A DNA stretch of 64,000 nt from Heliocidaris tuberculata (Eukaryota > Echinodermata > Echinoidea > Camarodonta > Echinometridae): the NCBI GenBank assembly GCA_025618425.1, contig CM046841.1, forward strand, positions 12,245,144-12,309,143, given 5' to 3'. The position numbers were made by a program, and so were the translations under genes. The notes under the pieces were generated by a model that saw nothing but the letters and a program-made list of their open reading frames with translations, ran no database searches and was not told where the DNA came from. Of this stretch, positions 1-9,956 are shown piece after piece (position 1 is the stretch's first letter; the number at the start of each line of letters is the position of its first letter).

Positions 1-864
1 ATTTGCTACGCATTTTTTTTTATGAATCGCAGTTGCTGCGATGCAAACGGAAACTCATTCACACTTCAGTAATGCGAGTGTTATAGCGAAGCGCAAGCAA
101 GCGCGAGTGACATGAGTGAATTATACTAAGCCAGCTGTAAACACAGCGTAACATGTACGTACTCACACAGACCGCTAAGCTACACACTCGGGATACACAC
201 AAAGACCGCAAAGCTACACACTCGGGATATGGCCTGCATGCACACTATAACTCCCATCCCAAGCACTGCGCGCAAAGCATACTAGTACTACTCACTACAG
301 TCACTGCAGTCTACTTACTGCAGTCACTCTCTAACCGTGAAGCTAATACACACATACCCCATTGTCACACAAGCACATGGCGCGCTACGATCACCTTCTA
401 ACCGTGAGTGTTGTTTTGATGCACGTTTCATTGCACAAGTGCAATGACACTGCACATGGGATTAATTATATGCATCGCGATCGCATGTGCGCGGTACCTG
501 ATGGAGTTGTTGTTTATTGACTTTCGGTACAGTTCGATCGTTTGATAATTTTTAATCAATGCCGTGGGACGGTGAGAATATTCCGAATTTATTGTGATTT
601 GTGGATTTTCTATTGGGACATATATGACTGATTTAAGTTAGTGTGAATATGGCTGAAAATGGCTGAAAATTTGCACTTGAAGTCTTTGTTTACATGAGAA
701 AAAAAAATTGCTATACAAGTTTATCCAACTGCTATGCAAAAATTATTTTGTATAGCAGTTTTGCTATGCAATTTTTTTGCTGAAAATTATTCCCTGCTAA
801 AACTTGGCATACTAATTAGGCACATCCAGTTCATTATGTTGGACAAGGATCAATACAAGATGTT
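1..864. other. Non-coding start of window
   Basis: I see no supported gene. A short direct repeat lies at about 170-228, where two near-identical stretches read gctacacactcgggata. An A-rich stretch follows near 700. The small open frames here have no recognisable domain and no conserved start or splice context. Confidence 0.5.
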
Positions 865-1070
865 AAGGCCACCGCACACTACACGACCTGAGGTCGTACG
901 ACCTTCCGAACTACGGTATGACGTCACCAAACACCCAAGTTTCAGGTCGTAGGACCAGGTCGCACGATCAGGTCCCAGGTTTTGGCATGTTGAATTTTTG
1001 CGAGGTCGTGGACTAGGTCGTATGACCTCTAGGTCGTACGACCTCAGGTCGTGTAGTGTGCGGTGGCGTT
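865..1070. mobile_element. Small foldback element with perfect 35-bp inverted ends
   Basis: Positions 869-903 and 1032-1066 are exact reverse complements over 35 bp. Pairing extends to 865 and 1070 with one mismatch. The interior is full of AGGTCGT-type words, several forming the palindrome aggtcgtacgacct. There is no coding capacity, so it is a MITE-like non-autonomous element. TTA at 863-865 and at 1070-1072 could be a 3-bp target duplication of the PIF/Harbinger type, but this is weak. The outer motif agtgtgcggtgg recurs at about 38885. Confidence 0.75.
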
Positions 1071-2552
1071 TACTCTGTTGTAAAGTTATGGACAATCAAA
1101 ATGAGACACGTATTCTGGGTCATAAACAAAGAAAACTAATACCACAAAATCCATAGAAGACAAACAGCTACATGTACATGTAAATGTAGGTCTGCTGAAA
1201 AAACTGTCCAAAATACCACTTTAAGATTTTGGTGCCTCCAAATTTTTATATTACAAAGAAAAAGATACTCTTTCAAGAAATACAAAAACTGATATTTGAC
1301 CTTGTGCTGACCAAAACACCTTTATTGAGCTCTAACTAAAAATCACACAACATTTTGGTGGTTTTGTGGTGCCGAGTCACATATTGTACACATACACTCC
1401 CTTTACGGTAACAGGGGGAAAGAGAGAGAAAGAGAGAGAAGGGGGGGGGGGGGGGATAAAGGGGAAGAGGCAAAAAAGAGAGGGAGAGAGATGGAAATAG
1501 AAAAGGAAAGAGAAAGAGAAAGATATAGAAAGCAAAAAAGAAAGAGAGAAAGAGAAGTATGGAGCAGAGTTTAAAATGGTAGTACAGGGATAGTGAGACG
1601 ATTTCTATCAACAGATGATTCACTATATTGATGCAGTTGACTGTTCACAAAATAAAAATTCTATAATTACATGTAGTTGTACACTGAAGTTTGAATTATC
1701 AAGCGAGTAGGCCTTCCAAAGGTTATGCAGAGATCATTTGTTTGCAAAGTTTGATCATTGTCTCAAAAATTATTTTGAAAATCGGTCCCAAATTTCATGC
1801 TTGTTTTGGCATTTCGGTATAGAGCTTCCTATTCGGTGTTCTTCACCATTAAATTATAAAACAAGGTAAATTTACAATCAAATGCAATATAATTTTTCCA
1901 TGAATGCGCTCGCCCTGAGCTACATGTACAAATGTATTAGGCAAGTCTTGCTTTTGCCTCAACTAGTCTACCTCTTTTATCAGATGATTTCTCTGGACTT
2001 CCATTCACATCTGCTTGTGCTTCATAATCTCCACCATGGCAAGTCGTTGACAGGAGGATGGAGGTCTGATGGATGTCCTTGTCTTTGTCATTGACAACAC
2101 TGTCATCTAGCATGTCTAGTGCATCAATTTGAAGTCTGCAATAGAAAAAGCATTAAAAAACTGGTTTATTCATAGATCTACTTTCTTTGCACACCTAGAA
2201 GTACATGTAGATCTACTAATACTAGACTAGTACCCCCCTCTCCATCCCCAAACATGAGGAAACACAATTTCAGGATTTCAGCTGGCATTTCTTTCTTTCT
2301 TTTTGGAGAAAGCCTTAGTTCTTACTTGTTCCTTTAGAGTAACAGTCCTTGTTTAGACATGTAATTAAAATGGGTGTTAATGTGCTTTTGTATGCCCTAA
2401 CACATTACTATCAACATACACTAAATAAACGGCATACAGTTAAGCCCGAAAGAAAGTCTTACCTTCAACACTCAAAATTCCAAGCTTTACCTTGAACGTC
2501 AGATAGTGTAAAAGGTAGGCTGACACTTTTGTAAGGTACATGTAGGTAACAT
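1071..2552. other. Intergenic stretch with purine-rich tract
   Basis: I see no gene. A strand-asymmetric GA-rich tract with a 15-base G run occupies about 1411-1560, and the open frame on its complementary strand is a low-complexity artefact. The rest is AT-rich unique-looking sequence. Confidence 0.5.
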
Positions 2553-2886
2553 GTGAAGGAACAGATCCGCAGCTCAAGATCGAGATCAGAACATCTGAGA
2601 TCAAGATCAGATATGTCCGAGATCAAGATCAAGATCGAGGTTACTGATGCCGATCTCAAGACTGGTCTTGAGATCAAGATCGATCTCGAAGTACCCAACA
2701 CTGAGTCGTGTTTTCGCCGATTGGTGAACGATTTTAAAAGCTTTTTCGTTTGATAATTTACGTAATAACAATGTTGATCTCGAGCGATCTTGAGCGAAAA
2801 TTCCGAGAACAGAAGCTCCGAGATCAAGATCAAGATCAAGACCAACACCTTCGAGATCAAGATCGATCTTGAGGTACCCAACACTG
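2553..2886. repeat. GATCAA-rich degenerate repeat with 34-bp direct copies
   Basis: The stretch is dominated by gagatcaagatc and its reverse complement. A 34-bp unit at 2670-2703 recurs at 2853-2886 with few differences, both copies ending in gtacccaacactg. Inverted and direct copies are mixed, so the strand can fold on itself. The open frames crossing it on both strands are translations of this repeat. It may be a decayed MITE with an internal minisatellite. Confidence 0.7.
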
Positions 2887-3291
2887 GTACATGTATACAC
2901 ACAAAGTATAGTAAAGCTGCTATGTGTGTTTAGTAAATAAATTCGATTCAATTCGAGATTTCCTTAGAGATTTTTTTTTTCCGGGAGCGCGCACCCCGTG
3001 GCAGCCCGCCGACAGAGCTCTTGCTTAATCTATTTTGCTATTTCTGATCTTTTATTGATTGTGATTTGTATTCTATCCATGTCTGTCTTCAAGCACTTGT
3101 AGGACAAATGTGGACAATTTTTACAGTGTACTTTTTGTGTATTTAGAGCATACAGTACAATCTACTCTTGATATATTGTCTACTGCATGTACAGCCATTT
3201 CTATTTTGCCTATAAGCTATACATGTACATGTAGACCATACTGTACTTGTGTGGGTCACTTTCACTATCACAATGATACCACTGAAACTGC

Positions 3292-3567
3292 ATGTCTTTG
3301 TATTTTTTTGTGCTTCTTTTGTGTAGCACTCAGCTATCACAGAACTATTGTTGTTTGAGAGTGAGTTACTCTATGCAATCCAATGTCAGTGTTTCTGTAC
3401 AATCAAAGGGAAAGTACCTTGGGAGTCCCATACAGTACTATTCCAATTCTGTATCCACCAATCATGTCAAATTGCTTATTTGTGGGGACATTAATCCAAA
3501 TCCAGGCCCATTTAACGTTGTCTCTGCCTCGACTTCGGATATTCATAGGGTTCGATATATGTATTAG
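3292..3567 (+). pseudogene. LINE ORF2 leader with 2A-like motif
   Basis: This frame of 91 codons begins with a hydrophobic stretch, MSLYFFVLLLCSTQL, and contains LLICGDINPNPGP at 3472-3510. The last residues match the NPG-P core of 2A ribosome-skipping peptides; the position usually Glu in viral 2A (D-x-E-x-NPGP) is Asn here. APE-type LINEs of sea urchin and other animals are known to carry 2A-like sequences at this place, and related ones can double as signal sequences. Whether this variant is active cannot be told from sequence. The frame ends soon after the motif, while the LINE continues in another frame. Confidence 0.75.
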
Positions 3568-4947
3568 TGAATATCTTCACTCATTCAATTCTGGCAATAA
3601 ATCTGAAAAATGGCGCGAGGAAAACATCGTGGCCTGTAGGAGGATTTTGTCCCTAGGTACTGGGCGAGGGCCGAAAACACATCGGGGTAAAAGGGGTGGC
3701 AGTGTACATGTACATGTAGGATTCAGAGATCATCTTAGATTATGTACGATTAATGGACGCTCCCTTCGCAACAAATCAACCATCTTTCAACTTTTCAAGA
3801 TTTTGTTACAGATAATAAATTTGATATATTTGCTATTAGTGAGACATGGCTGTCTCCATCGGATGATGCCATCATCGCAGACCTCACTCCCCCTGGCTTT
3901 ATTTTTCTGCACCACCCCAGAGCCTCCAGGAGGTGTCGGGACTTCTTGTTTAGGGACAATCTCTCTGTAGTTATTAACCAGTCAGTTAACTATACATGTA
4001 CAACTTTCGAATCTATGTTAGCCGTTGTCACAAATAATACGACTAGTCTCGAGATCTTAGTCATTTATAGATCACCAGGTTATCAATCTTTTTCATTGTT
4101 CATTAATGAATTTTCAGATCTGTTGAATGAGAAATTGTATAAATTATCTCCCCTTGTTATCACAGGAGATCTTAATATACATTTAGACAATCTCTCATCC
4201 CAACATACCCAAAGGTTCAACGGACTTTGCCAGTTGGTGACTACGCCTACGCATGATCATGGTCATATTCTCGATGCCATTCTGGTCCGGAACTCTGATA
4301 GACTATTGTATTCACACCTACATGTACATGTACATGTATGTGTCATACCCGGTATCTCTGACCACTCTGCTATTACCTGTTTGCTACGTTTCGACAAGCC
4401 CAAACGGAAAATTGCCACTTTCTCTTCTCGTAATATAGAGGGCATCAAAAGGTCTGACTTTGCCAACGATGTTAATAGCAGCAGCATCATGCCTATAGCA
4501 ACGGAAAGTGTCGATGATGCTGTCAACCGCTACAACCTAGAACTGTGCAGGTTACTAGACTCTCATGCACCAGCCAGGACTCGTAAAGTGAGATCTCATC
4601 AGGACTGTCACAGTCCTTGGTACAACTCTGACATCTCTAAAGCAAAGAAGGAGCGTCGGAGACTTGAGAGGAAATGGCGCAACAACGAGAAGCTCCAAAT
4701 AGACCGAGAGTTGTTTTGTGCTCAGAGAGACCGGGTGAACTACCTTATATCGAAGGCTAAACGTTCATATCACACTAGACTCATCGAAGACTGTGGAGAT
4801 GATCACAAGAAACTCTTCAATGTCGCCAATCGATTTTTGAACCACAAACAGTCTACTGCACTACCTACATGTACACATGTTGATGGCAGTTCCATGGCCA
4901 AAACATTCATTTTAAATCTTCCATTTAAAAGTTCAGAAAATCTGTGA
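3568..4947 (+). pseudogene. LINE APE-type endonuclease region, frameshifted
   Basis: The endonuclease is spread over at least three frames. LCTINGRSLRNKS lies in one frame at about 3737-3775. A second frame continues with a stretch containing ISETWL near 3840. A third, opening at 3946, carries IYRSPG, the metal-binding GDLNIHLD block near 4160 and SDHSAI near 4355. A (TACATG)n expansion at about 4316-4340 reads as HLHVHVHV and sits just before the SDH motif, so it probably disturbs the fold. A basic stretch (KKERRRLERKWR) follows as the linker to the reverse transcriptase. Confidence 0.85.
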
Positions 4948-5640
4948 TAGTCTCAATCCAAATGTTGTACCACTCGAACCTGTCACATCTTCTACACTGG
5001 AGATCATTCCATGTACCACTGCGGATGAAATCTTTTCCCTTCTTCGTAAATTGCCTCCTAAATCTTGTCCATCGGATCCAGTACATGTACCTACCATTCT
5101 TGTAAAAGATTGCGCATCCACATTTGCTTCATTTCTCAAATCGTTAATATCAGTATAGATCAAGCCACTGTGCCCTCAGTCTTAAAAACAGCTCTTGTTC
5201 GCCCTTTACTGAAGAAGCCATCTTTTGATCATGAATCCCTGAAAAATTATTGTCCTGTTCGCAATCTTCTATGTCTGTTTAAGATTCTAGAGAGAGTTGT
5301 CTTCTCAAGACTCTCAGACGTTTTGCTGGAACATAATTTATTTGACCCATTACAGTCGGCTTACCACTCTCATCATAGCGTCGAGACCCTACTCATTAAT
5401 TTTTCCAGTTTTATATTACGAGAAATGGACTCTGGATCCGTCACAGCCATGGTCCTTTTAGATCTGTCTTCGGCCTTCGACATCGTAGATCACAAAATAC
5501 TTGTAAATACTCTTGCAAGTCTGGGTATCCAGGGCCAGGCTCTCGAATGGTTGAAATCACATCTGTCATGCCATTCACAGTCTGTCCTTTTCAATGGTTT
5601 CACATCCTCTGCTAGGGCGCTAAACTGCGGGGTCCCCTAA
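4948..5640 (+). pseudogene. LINE reverse transcriptase, N-terminal half, broken
   Basis: One frame at about 4940-5140 carries a CR1-like segment (TADEIFSLLRKLPPKSCPSDP). The frame then shifts to the one opening at 5065, with LVRPLLKKPSFD, LFDPLQSAYHSHHSVET and the catalytic-Asp block LLDLSSAFDIVDH. The frame stops at 5638-5640 directly after CGVP, inside the GVPQGS motif, so the copy is dead at this codon. An ACATGT insertion is visible near 5080-5092. Confidence 0.9.
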
Positions 5641-6603
5641 GGCTCTGTTGGCGGGCCCACCTTGTTTTCGATAGATCTATTTAACCGGTCTCAAAAAAAA
5701 AATTCTACGTCACTCTGTTCACTATCATTTACATGTACATGTATGCAGATGACATACAACTTTTTGTTTCTTTTCCGCCGCATCAAATTCAAGCTGTCCA
5801 AACTTTGCACAACTTAGAAAATTGTATCGCTGATATTGATGCTAGGATGAAATCAAATTCTTTGCTGTTAAATAATAGTAAATGCGATTTCATGCTTTTC
5901 GGTTCTAAATCGCAACTGAGCAAATTAGACACGTAGAATCCATTTATATTTCTGGTAATGGCATTCCTTTCATCAAACTGATGTCGCAATCTTGGAGTTA
6001 CATGTATGCTTGATTCTCAAATGTCTATGTTGAATCAAATTACTAATGTAGCATTTGCAAATCAGTTCGCTATCAATTACGCAATATTGGCTTCATCCGA
6101 AAATATCTCACTCGTTCTGCTACAGAGAAACTTGTCCACTCGCTCATTTCCTCACGCCTTGATTTCGGTAACGGCCTACTCTACAACTTACCAAATGCAC
6201 AAATTGCGCAATTACAAAACCTACAAAACGCAGCTGCACGTATTGTTTCTCTGTCAAGCAAACGCAGTCACATTACCCCTATCTTACAAAATCTCCGTTG
6301 GTTGCCCGTAAAGGAACGGATAATTTTTAAAATCCTTCTTTTGGTCCATCACATTATTAATGGAACAGCCCCTGAATATACATGTAGGAAGTCTTTATTA
6401 CATCAATATTAACCCACACGAACCCTACGATCCTTCAACTCTGGTCTTTTACATGTTCCGCTTTCTAAGAAATCTTGGGGGGAACGAGCTTTTGCTCATG
6501 CTGGACCAGCCCTGTGGAATTCACTTCCTCAGGAGCTGAAGAACTCCAACTCCTTTAAAAGCAACCTGAAATCCTATTTGTTCAATCTTGCTTGCTTTAC
6601 TTG
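5641..6603 (+). pseudogene. LINE reverse transcriptase C-terminal half and thumb, broken
   Basis: YADDIQLF, the catalytic box, starts at about 5745 and is preceded by an ACATGT expansion read as MYMYADD. Downstream frames carry the C-terminal region typical of CR1/L2 elements: RLDFGNGLLYNLPNAQ near 6153 and GTAPEY near 6363. The end is SYLFNLACFT followed by tga at about 6603. Several frame changes separate these blocks. No poly-A tail or clear 3' microsatellite end was found within the next 150 bases. Confidence 0.85.
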
Positions 6604-6747
6604 ATTCTAATTTGCACTGAGTAAAAGTGATGCCTGAGAAAACAGGATCTCAGATCACAATAATCACATTATTCCATTCATCAAAGGTGCTAGCTAGCAC
6701 TTAATATGTACATGTACATAAATTCTACTACGTAAAAGTTGGTTAGA

Positions 6748-7318
6748 CATTTCAAAACTACATGTACACTGTACATGTAGGCTTGAATTTCACTTTTATT
6801 CTAGCTCAATGCTAAAATCTCATGCCTCGATTCATTCTCCAGTAAAAGATATTCATATTCTTTCATTTACATGTACTAATAGTAATATGATCTTTTATTG
6901 GATTCCTGCTGCAATAATTCAGTTTTGGTGTCAAATTATTGAATTTCTCTAATATTCTTCCTCCTCCTAGCTCCTAATTGTACATGTACACATGTACATG
7001 TACATGTATAGTCACATGACTCACGGTCGCGATTGCGATCATAAAATCTGCTATCGCGATCAGGAGTCACATGAGTCAGGTGACAATACATGTTTAAGAA
7101 GGAAGGATATTCAGAGAAATTCAATATTTTGACACCAAAATCAACTTTTAAAAACAGGAATCCAACATAAATCAAATGAAATAAAAGAATACAAATGTTT
7201 TTTACTTGAGATTGAATTGTGGCATGAGTTTTCAGCTTTCAGCTATAATTAAAGGAGAATGAAACCCCGGGGGAGAATGAAACCCCGGGGGAAAATTATG
7301 TGTCGACTGAAAAAAAGT
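6748..7318. mobile_element. Foldback element, tandem unit 1
   Basis: The unit starts catttcaaaactacatg and ends in a partial AGGAGAATGAAACCCC element followed by gtgtcgac. Its core, 6793-7253, is a long imperfect inverted repeat with arms over 200 bp: ttttggtgtcaaat near 6924 pairs with attttgacaccaaaa near 7127. The loop contains a second palindrome built on gactcacggtcgcgattgcg and tatcgcgatcaggagtcac. There is no coding capacity. An almost identical unit follows at 7411. Confidence 0.75.
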
Positions 7319-7410
7319 GGGGGGGGGGGGGGGGCTGCAGCGTACAATGTATGACGAAAGTCATATTCAAAGCCTGACGACGATCCGATCGTGCCTCACT
7401 GCTTGCTTTT

Positions 7411-7965
7411 CATTTCAAAACTACATGTATGTAGGCTTGAATTTCACTTTTATTCTAGCTCAAAGCTAAAATCTCATGCCTTGATTCATTCTCCAGTAAA
7501 AGATATTTACATGTACATATTCTTTCATTTACATGTCATATGATCTTTTATTGGATTCCTGCTGCAATAATTCAGTTTTGGTGTCAAATTATTGAATTTC
7601 TCCAATTATTCTAGCTTCCTCCTCATAGTCATACATGCATGTATAGATCTAGTCACATGACTCACGGTCGCGATTGCGATCATAAAATCTGCTATCGCGA
7701 TCAGGAGTCACATGAGTCAAGTGACATGTTTAAGAAGGAAGGATATTAAGAGAAATTCAATATTTTGACACCAAAATCAACTTTTTTAAACAGGAATCCA
7801 ACATAAATCAAATGAAATAAAAGAATACAAATGTCTTTTACTGGAGATTGAATTGTGGCATGAGTTTTCAGCTTTCACTTTCAGCTACAATTAAACTTTA
7901 AAAGTTTAAAGGAATAAAGGAGAATGAAACCCTGGGCCTGGGGGAAAATTATGTGTCGACTCAAA
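7411..7965. mobile_element. Foldback element, tandem unit 2
   Basis: This is a direct copy of the unit at 6748-7318, with the same arms, the same tatcgcgatcaggagtcac core and the same right flank ending gaaaattatgtgtcgac. The two copies differ by small indels and by the number of ACATGT words. Because the partial TTAA-type element on the right side was copied too, this looks like a segmental tandem duplication and not two insertions. A G run (7319-7334) separates the units, and a C run (about 8019-8038) follows the second. Confidence 0.75.
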
Positions 7966-8080
7966 AAAGTCCCCCCGAGGCACACCCCTGTCAATGACAA
8001 CATAAAACTGTCTTGAGTGCCCCCCCCCCCCCCCCCCCGGGACAGATACAATTATAAGCCTACACAGTGAAATGCCTTAC

Positions 8081-8445
8081 CCGTTCATGCCGTATCCACA
8101 TGTCGTTTGTGTGGATGTCGATACAAAAATCTTTCGCTCGTGAGGGTTGTCTGCTGCACCAGATCCACGTGCACGGTCAGCGGCATCTCTGTCTGGCTGT
8201 ACGCCTCGACGGCCGCCGCCGGGAGAAGGACATGCCTCACAGCACCTACGGTGGACATCCAATAAGTGTGCCTCGAACTCATCTTCAGTTGAAGTTCTGA
8301 TTCTTTTTAAATGAACAACTTTACTAAAAACTTTATGATTCTCCTCAAAAACAGCCCTTGCTACCTGCCAATCATCAGAGAGCGACTTATTTAGCTTTAC
8401 TTCCAACATGGACATGGTACTTTCGGAGAGAGAATTTAATAACAT
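8081..8445 (-). CDS. Possible first coding exon of an unidentified host gene
   Basis: On the minus strand an open frame runs from ATG at 8445 to a good splice donor, where the exon would end at 8081 and GTAAGG lies at 8080-8075. A second ATG at 8415 has the better context (agtaccATGtcc) and may be the true start. The N-terminal ~60 residues look like ordinary helical protein with charged and hydrophobic alternation (DDWQVARAVFEENHKVF). The C-terminal part is Arg/Gly/Pro-rich. I do not recognise the family. Just upstream is a GC-rich stretch with CRE-like and NRF1-like words. A second open frame overlaps 8085-8282 on the same strand, so part of this call could be chance. No following exon was identified to the left. 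Confidence 0.35.
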
Positions 8446-8495
8446 TTAGTTTCTGCAATCTCTCTCAATCAAACTAAACTAAAGATCAACCCAAC

Positions 8496-8565
8496 ATTTT
8501 GATGACGTAATGCGCAGCAGGCGCGCAGGCTATACGTACGTGTAGGCTAGACGGACTATAAAGCG
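8496..8565 (-). promoter_or_regulatory. Possible promoter of the minus-strand gene
   Basis: TGACGTAA (CRE-like) lies at about 8502-8509, followed by tgcgcagcaggcgcgcaggc, which resembles overlapping NRF1 sites. It sits 50-120 bp upstream of the candidate start at 8445 or 8415. This arrangement fits a TATA-less animal promoter, but the call rests on word matches only. Confidence 0.3.
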
Positions 8566-8636
8566 CTAGGTATATCGATCATGTATGCATAGTGGTATCA
8601 TGATCAGTGGCTGGGCGCCTGGTGCTGGCGGCGTAT

Positions 8637-9024
8637 CCGGACAACTACCCCCTGGACAGTTACCCCCGGACAACCACCCCCCGGAAAACCACCCCCTGGA
8701 CGACTACCCCCCTAGGACAACTACCCCCCAGGACAACTACCCCCTAGGACAATTACCCCCCGGACAACTACCCCCCGAACAACTACCCCCTGGACAGCTA
8801 CCCCCGGAAAAATTGTCCTGGGGGTAATTGTCCTGGGGGTAGTTGTCCTGGGGGGTAATTGTCCTGGGGGGGTAGTTGTCCTGGGGGGTAATTGTCCTGG
8901 GGGGTAGTTGTCCTGGGGGGTAGATGTCCTGGGGGGGTAGATGTCCTAGGGGGGTAGTCGTCCAGGGGGTGGTTTTCCGGGGGGTAGTTGTCCGGGGGTA
9001 GTTGTCTAGGGGGTAGTTGTCCTA
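8637..9024. repeat. Head-to-head minisatellite arrays (GGACAACTACCCCC)n
   Basis: From 8637 to about 8810 a 14-16-bp unit, consensus ggacaactaccccc, repeats about twelve times. From about 8811 to 9024 the reverse complement repeats about as often. The two arrays meet without a spacer, so the whole block is a giant imperfect hairpin. The flanks are also partly inverted: ctggcggcgtatcc on the left and cgctggcggatc on the right. Each strand gives a frame of QLPPG-type repeats, which is a by-product of the unit and not evidence for a protein. Confidence 0.9.
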
Positions 9025-9593
9025 GAATCGCTGGCGGATCATGAAGGGGGGAGGGGGGTACTTTTGCTTTCGAAATCATCGGTTCAAAAACCAAGCCCTC
9101 TGTAAGAAATAGTGAATCACATACAATTTCCTCCCTTTATGTGCCATTGCCGTTTGTCCGAACTCGTTTTATACACTTATTTGGACCTAAATTTTTGGAA
9201 TTCCTTAAATGCATCTACATAAATGTCTTAACTGAAACTGAAAGCAATTGTTACTGAACGGTACTTATATGGGTCAATTTTTTTTTCTTTTCTTTTCTTC
9301 ATTTGGTTTAAAAAAAAGAACAAGATAATGATACTCACATTTGTAAAGCGCTATTTAAATACTACGTTCCTACACGCTTTCATGAAGTTATTATGCGTTA
9401 TATTCCGCACAGACAGTGCACCCTCTATACTCCCTGGGGAGCATTCCAGCCATGCAGCTGGGTGCCATTTTAAAAGGGCTCACCTGCTATCCAACCACAC
9501 TAAAAAGTATTTTTACTGGTTATTACATGCAATGTAGAGGACTAAAGGTTCATGAATTAAATGCAAACTTTGGGAAATATTGCCAAGTATTAA
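9025..9593. other. Non-coding spacer
   Basis: I see no supported gene. The sequence is AT-rich, with a T-rich stretch near 9275 and short overlapping frames without domain signals. It ends at the TTAA site (9590-9593) that begins the next element. Confidence 0.45.
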
Positions 9594-9956
9594 AGGGAAA
9601 TCCAACCTTAATAGCAAGTTGCTTTGAAAGAAAGAGGAAAAATCAGAGAAGCAGATTGGTGACAGTTTGAACGAAATCGGACAAGCAATAAGAAAGTTAT
9701 AAATTTTTGAAAGTTGTAATCACTATGCATATGGGAATTTCAAATTGGCCGAATAGGTAATGTCACTGTGATGTAGCTGTGGACAACTCCCCCATTCGCT
9801 CTGCACACAAAATGACTAAAATGCAACTTTTTTTCCAAAATGCATTACTCAGTAGGATCTCTTTCTTTCATGAGGACCTATAACAATATCCTATCTCCAA
9901 TATATTTTGAGTATTGCCCCGAGGGTAAAAGCGCCTCGAAGAAAACCGCAAATTAA
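9594..9956. mobile_element. TTAA-type MITE, half copy (family A)
   Basis: It begins AGGGAAATCCAACCTT after TTAA (9590-9593). Throughout its length it matches the reverse complement of the right half of the complete element at 15371-15954; for example gcgcctcgaagaaaac near 9930 pairs with gttttcttcgaggcgc near 15603. The second half is absent, and the sequence passes directly into another truncated element at 9957. Confidence 0.8.

Larger units (their letters stand above)
3292..6603 (+). mobile_element. CR1/L2-like non-LTR retrotransposon, frameshifted copy
   Basis: The order of parts is a 2A-like leader, an APE-type endonuclease, a reverse transcriptase and the C-terminal domain usual in this clade. 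All are on the plus strand, in changing frames. Motifs seen include INGRSLRNKS, ISETWL, GDLNIHLD, SDHSAI, LLDLSSAFDIVDH and YADDIQLF. The end is placed at the tga after SYLFNLACFT. The frames are broken by several frameshifts and an in-frame stop, so this copy cannot make the protein. ACATGT-type microsatellites have expanded inside the coding part at several places. The 5' end upstream of the leader and the 3' end past the stop are not defined. Confidence 0.9.

Noticed and set aside
1336..1623. Ser/Leu/Phe-rich minus-strand protein
   Set aside because: It lies over a purine tract; low-complexity composition only.
8585..9094. Proline-rich QLPPG repeat proteins on both strands
   Set aside because: They are translations of a 15-bp minisatellite whose period is mostly a multiple of three; the head-to-head layout gives the same peptide on both strands.
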